Positions 9,525 through 21,700 of a stretch of 62,437 nt of DNA are shown one piece after another. Numbering within the stretch: the first letter of the stretch is position 1; every line of letters begins with the position of its first letter. The stretch is from a virus, in the IMG/VR virus record IMGVR_UViG_3300021425_000035, positions 1-62,437 of that record. One strand, given 5' to 3'. The notes under the pieces were generated by a model that was not told the DNA's origin, made no database searches, and saw only the letters and a list, made by a program, of their open reading frames with translations. A program made the translations under genes and the position numbers.

Positions 9525-9713
9525 TTATTCTGAAAGAATTGCTTCTTGAGAATTTTCTTCCTGATCTTCTAGCAATGATAAAGTTTCTAATCCACCTAAA
9601 AGTTTAGTTTTATATTCTTTTGCTTTGAGCAAATTTTCCTCTAGTTCTTTAATTTGTTTTTCAACTGAATCAAGTTGTTCAGTAAAATTTGTTTTTAATG
9701 ATGATGTATCCAT
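9525..9713 (-). CDS. Small coiled-coil protein (62 aa)
   Basis: 62 aa with a continuous helical segment TEQLDSVEKQIKELEENLLK (residues 11-30) and an acidic tail (LLEDQEENSQEAILSE). Such one-helix proteins are frequent between structural genes in T4-like cyanophages; function unknown. It has its own late box CTATAAATA (9740-9748), which overlaps the stop codon of the 4040-aa gene, and is followed at once by a strong terminator (9491-9518), so it may be a single-gene late transcript or the end of the giant-gene transcript. Confidence 0.65.
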   Translation of the reverse strand: MDTSSLKTNFTEQLDSVEKQIKELEENLLKAKEYKTKLLGGLETLSLLEDQEENSQEAILSE

Positions 9714-9739
9714 ATTTAAATTAATAATAAAACTATAAG

Positions 9740-9748
9740 TATTTATAG
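9740..9748 (-). promoter_or_regulatory. T4-type late promoter box CTATAAATA
   Basis: Full CTATAAATA overlapping the TAA stop of the 4040-aa gene, 27 nt before the 62-aa gene. Confidence 0.75.
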
Positions 9749-12700
9749 ACCCTGATCAAACGCAAATTCACTGGATAGATGTGCAATATCACTAATGAAT
9801 ATTGTATTATTACTATCTAAGAAAACGCCATCATTATCAAAGAACATAATATAATACAAACTAGAATTTAATAAATTTTTATATAAAACAGCATATCCAT
9901 TTGTCCCAGCTTGAGCACCGTAAACACTATACTGTTTATTATACACAGTGTTTTCAAATCCAATAATTGCTCTTTCATCCAGAACACCTTCTTCATATGG
10001 AGCATTATTTAAAACTCCATTTCCATCAACACCCGTATTGTTAGGAACAATTAAACCATTTTGGAGTTCGGAAAGATTAGAATAGAATCTACCGTTATTA
10101 ATAACAGTAACATTATCAATCTCGCCATTTTCATTTGTGGAAAGGTTTATTCTGGCATCTAAACCAAACTCAGAACTTACTTGACAATTAACAAATGTAG
10201 TCAAAGGTTCGTAACCAGATCCTGGGTATATAATTCTTGGCGCAATAAGACCTTCTTCAAATAGTGATAGAGGAGCAGATGTAAAAATTGGACTTCCAAA
10301 ATTGGGATCTGCTGGATCTGTTATTGTTCCAATTTGTTCTGGGCCAGTTCTAAAGTCTGGTAAAACTAAACCATTGTATTCATAATATGTACATGGTTGA
10401 CATCCAATAACAATATAATCATTTAACTCATTTGTTTCTACTGGAGCACCAGATTCGTATTTAAAATAAACAAGTCTAGATCCATCCCACGCTAATAAGT
10501 TTCCATCCAAAACAGAAGATTTAAATCTGTAAAGTGTAGTATTACCAGCAGTCTCTAAAATTTTAAAAGTTCCGTTATTAATATCATACTGTTCTGGTGT
10601 AAGATTAATTGTACTTGGTAATGGTATATTTGATTTGATAAATCTAACAGCAAGAGTTATTTTATCTTGCACCGCAGCAATATAAGTATTAAATCCTCCA
10701 TATTCTATGGCAGTAATTTCCTCGTCTTCGGAAATTAGATTGAATGATAAATCAATTACAGTTCCATCACCAATTGGGGTAGTAACATTGGCAGTAAATT
10801 TAGTGCCCACTAAATCGGTTGAAGCTCCAATTCCAATCCAGTTTGTACTTCCAACGCTAGAAATAATATAATCCTGACCTGCTATTATTTCAGTGACTGG
10901 AATAATTTTATCCCTGTATAAATCAACATCGTACCAAACTCTAGCATTTGGAGAGTACCTAATAAATTGTCTATTGGTAACAGTATTAAAACCAGCACAC
11001 ACAAATTGACCATCATTGTAAGTTATTGATTTTACATCAAATTGGGCGGTACTATCTGGGGAAGTAATATCAGAAAAGTTTTCATATTCATAGATTTCAA
11101 TAAATGGATTTTGATATACTCCTTGGAATAATACTCTATATCCCGCTTCAACAAATTTTCCTAATCCGTAAGCTATTGATGTTGTTTTGATCGGCGTAAA
11201 GACATTATTGTAACCTTTAATTCTATCGCTAATCACATTAATGTTTATATTTGCTCCTGTAATATTTGAAAGAACATAGTTTTTATAGAAATTAGTTGAG
11301 GAAATTTGATCAAAAATTATTACATAATTATAGTCATCAAATTGAGCATCAATTACAGTATTAGTATTTCCTACTTCGATGCTATTCCACGTAATAGCAT
11401 CTGCCGATACAGAACTTGGATTTATTGCTGTGTAAAAGACACCATTATCACCTTGAATAAATGTATAAGATCCAATTCTTTTTATAAATTTTATAGTTGT
11501 TGCTAAAGGTAAAGTGTAATCTATTCCCGATCCAAGAGCAATATCAGACAATGCTATAGATTTAAATGTTCCGTTATTAAATGATATAAAAAGATTAGAT
11601 GTTTCTTTATGGAAAGAGAGATATGTTACTTGACTTGTAAATGTTCTATCTAACCAATTCTCTGCATCAAACGACCAATAAATTTTTGATCCAGAGAATG
11701 AGAAGAACACTGGTCTATCTAGATATAATCCAGAAGTAATATATTCTACTTTTCCATCAAATATTGGTTGCTGATTGGTAGGAATTTCTGACCAATAAAT
11801 TGGTCTGTTTTTCGAAATAAAGTTTCTTTGTTTGAAAACAAATCTACCAAGAGTAGTTCCAATAGACTTAGTGAACATTTCTCTGGTCGCTCTGGTCTGG
11901 ACAGTTTCAATATCAAAAATTGCTCCATCAGTTCCATCGGCTATAATACTAGTATTAACAATTTGCTGTCTTTGGTTATTTTTAAATCCACCAAGTTCAA
12001 TAGCACCAATTTCAAAATCTCGGGTGGAAAATCCATCACTACTTGCTACGTACATTGCAGTAGCATTAAAACTGCCACCAGTACTAAATAATGATAATAT
12101 TTCCAATAAAGTATTAGAAATAATATTACCAACATAATATTTTCTGGAACTTGAAACAATGTTGATTGGGTCAAAAGAACTTAGTGAAATAATAAACGAT
12201 ACTGTATCACCAACAGAAATATTTTCCGTTGTTCCCGATTCCAGAGGAACGAGATACTTAAATCTCCTCACATAAAATGTAATAACTCCAGACACAGGAC
12301 CAGTTAAAGCTTGTGTTAAATATACTACTTTATCAAAGTAGTTGATAGATTTTACTTTTGTTCCTGGTGCTATGCCAGCCCCCTCTACAAAACATTCTTC
12401 ATCATGAAGATAAGTAACATCACTTAATATAACAAAAGATAAAATATTTCCAACTTCACTAAATGATGATTTAGTCTTTAAATCTTTATTGATAGTGTAA
12501 AGATAATTATTAGACGTTATTGTACCTGGGATCAAAGATTTGTAGTTATCAAAAAGAACTGCTTTTTGTGGTCCATAAACTAGTCCTCGAACATTAGGAA
12601 CTCTTTCATATTCCGTCGTATAATCTTGTGATTTTACGATAACAGTATCTTTTAGTTTAGTTGCTAACTTTAGAGGTGTTGTTAGATTTACCTTAATATA

Positions 12701-15700
12701 TTTTTTCGCAAGATCTATTTGTGTACCAAATGTATTAGTAGCATACACCAATTGAGATTGTGCATTGGATATGATATTTGAAGCATCTGTAATACTCAAG
12801 AATGATGATGTAGTTTGAGAAGGTGTTTCATAACTAGTAGTACTTGGTTCTGTTCTACCTGATAATAAAGGAAGATTTGTAATAGAAAATACATTAGGAT
12901 TGGAATCTACAAGGCTAAAAGAAGCAATAGGACCGTATGGACCATTGATATCTGCTTCTGCTGAAGATAGATTTAGAGATCCAAATAAACCACCCCTAGT
13001 AGAATTGCCCTGATATGTAGTTCCAGTGAAATATGCTACATTGTTATAGACTTTTAGTGATTGATTTCTACTAATAGTATCTGTAAGCAAATAATCTTGT
13101 GCGGTAGATCCAAATTCTTTTGTTAGAATTATGTTTCCATCTGTATCTAACTGGAAAATAAACAAATCATTTCCAGTTTCTCCACTATAAGTTAAACCAT
13201 ATACTGTAACAGTTCCAGTTGCTTTGTCAATATCCATACCTCCAACAGGATATTCACCTGATCTATTACCATCAAAAACTTTACCCCACTGATAAACACC
13301 ACTGCTATTTAATTTGTATACTACAGTATACTCGTATCTGTAAGTATTGATGCTGCTGGTTCCGCCATATTCATAAGCAAGCACATAGATATTATCATTA
13401 TCATCTACTTGCAGAGCAGAAACATATTCGGAATTATTATATGACGTATCAAATTGAGTATATGTTTTTTGCCATATCAAACTATTACTTGAATTATACT
13501 TATAAACAGAAGAAAATTGACCGTATATGTTTATAAGAAGAATTTTGTTTCCAGCAGAATCAAATTTTATGTCTCTAATTTGCCACTGATATGAATTACT
13601 TCCAATATACTTATTATCGAGAATGGTGGTTAGATTATTATCAACTTTGAAAATTAGGCCGCCTTCATATGAACCAGTCTTACTCATTCCAGTAGAGATT
13701 CTGTCACTAATTCCATGCTGACCAGCAAGGAAATTGAAATCGTTATAGTTCCAAACTACTTGATTGTTATCAGTAAAAGTGACATTAATTTCTTTCAGAT
13801 CAACATTATCCATATAAGTTGACCAATAATAACCACCAGCAAATATACTGAAGTAGTATTCATTGGAGTCAAATGCTTGTATAGTAAATGTATGCTGTGG
13901 TGATGCTGGTTTTACATTTGTTTTGGAATAATATATTTGCATTTGAGCAGTTGATGGATTATAGTCCATCCAATAAAATACATTTTGTTTTATGCCAACA
14001 AATGGTGCAGTACCAGAAAGAATTGTTGTATTAATTGCTTGCTGTTCATGTGGATTAGACGCTGATCCGCCAGTTGTTTTATAATATCTAACAGTATTAC
14101 TAGTATCTCTCCAGACATTGCCAGTAAAAACAAATGAAGCATATTCTAAAGAACTGCTTGTATGTCTTTGCATATTGTAATAGTCGCCGTGCTTATCATT
14201 TTGCTTTGTCCAACCAATACCAAATACTCCAGATGTGGTATTATTATTTGGGTCGGACATTTCAATATTGAATGAAATGCTAAATGGTCTATTCCATGCA
14301 TACTTGTTTTCTGTGTAAAAATTATTAGTTTGATAATCACCATTATAAAAACACATTCTCAAGTCTTTACCATTGACTATATTATATCCAGTTCTATATC
14401 CGTTATGACCGTCATACAAAGTATGGAGAGCAAATCTCCATCCACTTGTATTTGGAACAGAAGGTAATTTTATACTATAATGATAATTTCCAAATAGATA
14501 TGATAAACTTGCTATTCTTTCACCTTCAAATGAGAATGCTCCTCCACCTTGCGGACTATTTCCTCCACTGCTATAAACATTATTATTTGTATCTGTTGAA
14601 ATATGTATTAAATTATTATCGTTTTCATAGAATCTAATTTCATGGAATTTATTTGGAGATCCAAGAGCACCAGTACTACTAGTACTTCCTTCGTAAACTA
14701 TATGATATACTCTATTTGGTGCTGTTCCTGTAATTCCATATCTAATTCTCTGGCACGAATAATTGGATCTAGTTCCAAAAAATACTTTGTCTTCCGCTGG
14801 ATATGTGTTTGTAAAATTGCTATTACTTGGATTATATGAACCAAATATAATTGCTCCTTTAGTACTCAAGTATGCTGTATTGTGAAGTCTTCCTTGGAAA
14901 TTTACATTCCAAGGAAGAGAAATTTCCCAATAACCATTGTAGTTATCTCCCACGGTTGGAGTGGTAGATTGACTCCAATCTGCTGGGAATAAACCAGTAA
15001 ATCTAGTTGTTCCCGTTATCCAAAGATCTCCATTTGAATCAAACTCAAATCCTCCATATGGTTCTTCTATACCACCAGATGATATTTTCTTATCTGCTAA
15101 TAAAACACCATTGGTGGTAAATTTCATAATATGAATACTAAAATCTGATCTATTTCTTAGAAGACAGAAAATCTGATCATTGTATATTTTTAGTCCTTCT
15201 GGTCTATAACTAAAATTAAAAGGGCTTTGAATTGCTTTTGACCAAATTACTTCTCCAGTAACATCATACTTAGTGACAAATGCTCTGTCTCCAGTAATGC
15301 TTGAACCATAATATTCAGTATTCAATACATAAATGTTTCCACTAGAATCTATATCTATACCGCAAGTTGCTTGCTGATAAATTCCATATTGATTAGTGTG
15401 TTGGAAATTTGTAATAAAGTTTGACAAAACTTGTTGATCCTCGCCACCATCTGGATATTCAATAGATTCAATTTCGTAATCATTACCTTCAAAAGATAAA
15501 ATATAATTGCCAGTAGTTTTATTTCCAAATTCATCATACTTTGGTGATAGTCCAGTAAGAGTTTCTGGATCTAAAATTTTATCCGAAAGGTACATAGTTT
15601 TACTATATTTTTTGGAAGCAAAAGAAATATACTTTGAGAATAAACATTTTACTGGTTTGATATCAAGACATCCTGATAGAGGAATATATTTAAATCCTTT

Positions 15701-18700
15701 CCCATTGTTAAATTTATTGGCAGCAGTAATTATACCATCGTTTAGACCCGATAAAATTTCGGAATCGACAATATACATCTTTCTAAATGGCGTTCCTTCA
15801 TTATTGGAAACAGATGTATTTGTGGTTGGTTTATTAATATAAAAACTTTTGCCATCCTTTAAAAGAGAAACTTTATATCCTGGACCTAATGCGTATGATG
15901 TTTGTATTAGAAGTTCATCACCATTTACAAGTTCTGTTATAATAGATCCTGCTTCTAATTCCAATGTAGTGTCATTAATATAAGTACATGTTTTTGTTGA
16001 ATCTATTTTTTCTGAAAATATTATGTTTTCATTAAATTGTTTTGTTGTAGCATGATTACTACTTAAAGCAATATTAATAAATGGATTATCTACTTCCAAT
16101 CCTGCCACTTTAATTTGAACTGCTGCTAAAGGATTTGGTGGATATGTATCTGTTACAACAACACGAACATTTGATAATTCATCCATACCATTATAAATAA
16201 TTGAATTTTCTTTAATGGCATTATATGGACTAAATGATACAATAGATCCAGATGAGTGTGGTTCTTTGATAATACAATCACCAAAATACTTATTAGTTCT
16301 ATAACCATAGTAAATAATTTCATTATTAATTTTAATATTTCCAAATTGTGGATATGATGGATCAATAGCTTCTGGAACCATAGGAAGAATACCAGTAGTT
16401 TCATTAATACTATTAGTAGCACTATAAGTTTCCGTCGAAACTCTTATATAATCAGTCCCATTTTCAGAAACAAACATTTCAAATTTTGATGGGAATATTC
16501 CGAGGAAAGTACCGCCCCTCCATAAACTAAATCCATCAACTAAAACTGGATCTTGGAATTCAATAATATAACTTGTTGATCCATTAGCACCATGATTAAA
16601 ATCATAAATTACTTCGGATTCAGTAATTCCATTAATTAATAAATTTAAAGTAGATTGATTAAATTCATTACTTGTTCCTGGTCCAGAGATAGTAGCGTTT
16701 GTATATGGAACTTCTACTCCATCATAATATAATTTTATTTCTGAAAAAGCTGTAAAGGTATAGAAAGGAGTCTGAGTTTCAAATATTACTAATTTATAGA
16801 ATCTTTTAGGAATGACAGGATTGGCAAGAATTTCAATTTTAGTATCTGAAGAGTTAATTGAAAGCTCAGTTGTCAATCTTGGATATTTGACAGCAATTTT
16901 TGTTTGTGGTTTAATAAAGAAAGTATTATATTGATTTACTGGAACAGTAAACGTATATGAATTATTATCAAATTGAACTTCTGTGTATGATACAAGTTCA
17001 TTTCCAATAACTACTTGCCCAGATGGAGGAACTAAAAATTCATCTAAATTTTCTGGTGCTTGGGTAAAAGTATCTTGTGTTTTAATTTTATTAAATCCCG
17101 TAATTTGGAATATTTCTGGTTGATTTCTAGGATTATTGACGTTACTATCTAATATTACTTGTACCGCTAATGAATCAACATTTCTAATAACATCAATAAT
17201 TGTCCTAAATTCTGGACTAGTTATTCCAGGTCCATATACTCTTTGTCCAAAAACAATTCCACTTGCTGGGTTTGAAAAAGATAATGTGTTTTGAGACGTG
17301 GTTGCTTCAAATTCTTGGAATAATTTCTGAGCTACTCTTGCCTTTAAATTATATCCAGAACCAGTTGGGAATGAAATGGAAGTACCATTTTTTTCTGTAG
17401 AGATAGAAAGATCCCTAGTAGAGACTGAATTTGCGGCAGTTACATAGTAAACAGTATCCGCATTTAAAATAGTAGATAATTCTGGTGGTATATTAGTAAA
17501 ATAAATACCATTTCCTACTCCAATACTTAAAGTTGGAAAAATAAGACTGTTGGTGCCACTCTGCAATAAATTAGTGCCGTTTGATTCTTGTATAGTATAA
17601 GTTTTTTGGTCCGCAGAAGCAACGTGGAAATATCTTGCTTCTTCATCTTTATCCAAATTCCAGAATACTGAAGGGTCATATTGATCTGGAACATAATAAG
17701 TATTTAATTCAACATCTCCTCGATTCCAGGCAGTAGAGAACCAAACTACTTTACCATTATCCTGAGAATATCTAGTGTTTTTATTTAAGTTTGGAATAGG
17801 GTCAATTAAATATTCGGTATTGACTGGTGGATCACTAGAAAGATCTTTAATTTTCCTGATGTTTACAATTTCCAAAACGGATGGAATGCCCTTAGCAAAA
17901 GTATCATAATTTTCTACAGTTTCTGGTTGCACCAAACTAAGGTTATTTACATAAACATAGTAATACTCTGTTTCTGTTGGGTGATTTTCAAATCCTATAA
18001 CAGGTGCAGTATAATCACTTCCATCATAGAAAACTATTGTAGTATCGTCTTCGTATGCTGGATTAAAATAATCATTAGTTATTTGAGATACATGTGAAAC
18101 ATTTGCCTGAAGATTACCAATATCAGACTTCTTGAGTTTAAATCTAGCACAGGATTGTCCACCAAATGAGGCTAAGTTATATTCATAGATAATAATATCA
18201 CGATATACTTGTCTAGGTGTTCTTACTTTTACTTTTACTGGACTGTAGTATCCAGAACCAATTGTAAATGACGCATTACTAATATATGTACTCCAAATGG
18301 GATTTGGATTTAAATACACATAAGTTCCAAAAGAGGATTGAAATACTCTAGATATAATAAACTCCTCATCTCCAAATGTTGAAATTTTAACAATACCTCC
18401 ACTCGTAATTTTATCTCTATTGGTTACAGAACTAGGCACAAAGAAATAAGCATAACTAATTCCATTTGATTGCCCCCATGTAGTAACGGTTATTTTACCA
18501 GGATCGAAAATTCTGGGATACTCTGGAGAATATTGTTCCAAAGACCAAATAACAGCACCATCTAATGGCAATCCTGGACCATAAATTGTATCACTAACAC
18601 CAATACCAGAACTATCATTTAAAACTATAGTTTCTCCATCTGTTATCGGTTCATATAGATATTTTGCCCTAGAAGAAGACACACTTTCGTTTGAGAAAAA

Positions 18701-21700
18701 TTGATCTCTTGATGCTTGAATTAAAAATGTTTCGGTTTGTGACCTTGGAGTGAAATAAGTGTTATCATCATCAGCAATCCCACTGGTGTTATTTCTAGCT
18801 GAAATAAATGCTTGATATGCTGCACCATATAAATCTTCGTATGCTCTATTGCCAATGGGATATGGTTCTAGATAATATCTTTGTACTACACTTTGTATAT
18901 TATAAGAACTATAAAATGCTGTAGTATTTTTATCATATCCACCATTTTGTTTAGAAGTTCCAAATAGAGCAATATATGGTATTCTTCCTCCTATAGTATC
19001 TACAAACGAAAATTGTGCAACTCCGCCAACCATGCTTCCTTCTGAAACATTTGGATCAAAAATATTTCCAGCAGATTCTAGATATACAATATTATCGATA
19101 AAATCTATTTTAGAAATTTTAGCACCATTTCCATCTCCATTATTATCCAGACCAAACAATCCTGTTATTCTCATAGTCGGGGATAAACCACCAACCTCAT
19201 TAAATTTAATTGAGTTGTTTACCTGATTTACTGAAATTACTTCTCTTTGATATATTTGATTTATGAAAAAGTTACAAGGACCATATAATGGTACTTGATA
19301 ACTAAACCTGTTAGATTTATCTGAAACTGGTTTACCTATAGTACAATAACCATCAATGTTAAGGTATTGTGGATCTATTTGTACACTTCCTTGTCTCCAG
19401 TAAAATCTAGAAGATGTAGATGGATTAAAAGATCCATCAGAATTAAACACGGTATTAGATTGTTCCGATATATCAAGAACTGGCCTTACAGGATTTACAA
19501 TATTGCTAGATTCAAATCCAGTATGAGCTACGGGAGTTGTTCCAAATTGTCCTCGAACAACTCCAGTCAATTCATATCTATTTTCGGAAATTTTAGTATA
19601 CCCTTGAAATTTTATAATTTCATCATCTATTCGTATATAAGGTGTTAGTGAGTATGATGTAGTTGGACCAGTTTGCCAAGTGGAGTCTGTGTTTCCATAA
19701 ATCCATACTTTTTTCCAATATTTTGTTTTTGTAGTTGTCAAAACAGGTTCCGTAGTTCCAATTCTTTCGTTCCAGGAGATAGCTTGAACATCAGTTTCTA
19801 AATTTGCTAATATAATATTCTGAGTAACTCCGCCGCTACTAATATCAGACATCAATTGTGGTAGTGTAACACCACCCAATGGATAAAAATCTGCAAGTAT
19901 GATTGGAGTTGTAGAATTTTCGCCATCTGTTCCTAAGTAAAAGTTATATGAATAAGGATTAGCTACAGTGAGGCTTTCTGCTCCATCGGCATTAGTACTA
20001 ACCCCAATACTGCTTCCTAACGAATTAGTAAATATCGAAACTGCAATTCTATCTTTATTCCTTATAGTGCTAATATCTCCACTCAATGAAGAATTATAAG
20101 AAAAAAATGAGGTCGCAATAGTAAGGTTAACTGGATATTGAGATATCGGTGATGATGGATTGTAGGTAATAGGATAAGATGCTGCAAACCATCGGTAATT
20201 CACAAATGGAATATTTAATGTTATTGATGATGGATAATTAATTTCGTTTATATCTGTATTTGTCCAAAGATATGCTGAGCTACTTCTTCCAATTGTTACA
20301 TGATCTAAATAATTTGTGCTAGTAGAATTTACATCATCAGCAGTTATATTGGATATAAAGAAATCAAATCCAATAGAAGTATAAACTGCTCTAAATCTTA
20401 CTTCTAATCCTACATTTGGTATAGTATCAAGAACAAAAGAACTACTTAACCCCTTTAATAAATTTTTATATATAATAGCATACTGTAAAGTGTTATTTTG
20501 ATCTATGGATAATCTAGATGGATATTTAAAATTTATATAATATTCATAATAAGTAGTTCCTTCTGAACTAATCTTTGTTGCAATTTTGTTATAACCAGTA
20601 ATTGGTGTAGAATCCCATCGATATTTCAAATCCCCTTCAAAATTTGGATTATAAACCTGAGTATAAAATGAATATTCCTCATTTTTTGGATTTGGAATTA
20701 ATACAGACAGATCTTGATCTGTCTGTATTTTTATTGATCTGGTATATTTTGAATAAATTGCATCCCCACTAGTTGCCGATACAACATTAACATTTATAGA
20801 ATTTCTTTCAAGCTGTTTATAATATTCAGCGTTTCTTGTACCAGTTGATGTATTTAATTTAGACCATAAAGAATTGACTCCCCTTTCAAAAGTTATCTCA
20901 TCTCCAACATTTATTTGTGTTTGTGGAGCGGCTGATAAAAAAACATTATAAAACTCAGAAGAATTTGCATTTTCTTCTATAAAATTTACTACGGAGTTTT
21001 GGAAAACCGAACTAACTATATAATCACTCAGTGTCAAACCACTATTATTTAATTCAGATCTTTCTATTGTTATATTATATCCTGTTAACTGAACGCCATT
21101 AACATACAGATCATCATCTCCATCTCTTCCTCCAAATTGAGATCCTTTTATTGTAAGATTTTCGCCTTGAGCATATCCAGAACCAGAAGTAACAATAGAT
21201 ACTGAAATTGGTGACATTGATCCAGATGGTTGTTGGTTTCCGTCTTGATCTTCTTCATAATTTAACCCTAAAACAACTCTAAATGTTGCTCCAGTTCCAC
21301 CAGAAGTGGCTGGTTCATGCTGAACAATATATTCAGTAGGATCATTTTCTCCTAAAATAATTTGAATCTGATCTTGGAGAATTGGGGCTTCACTCTGGCC
21401 AGTCTGAACCACCCCAACAACTAGATTACTAAGTACGTGTCTATATCCAGTTATTGCACCACTAACGCCGTCATCTGGCACTAGGAGAACACCGCTTACT
21501 AATACGTTAAATTTGTCAATAAAATCTTTTCTAATCCATGTTTGACTAGCATCACCATCACCACCAACAGATCCTAAGTTTCTTCCTAACCAATCTACAC
21601 TAGGAATAACTTTAGCATCTGTTAAAGTAGCAGTAGCAAATCTATTAAAGTACTGTGCTCCAAGTGAAGTGCTACCTACATTTTCTTCTTCTAAAGCATC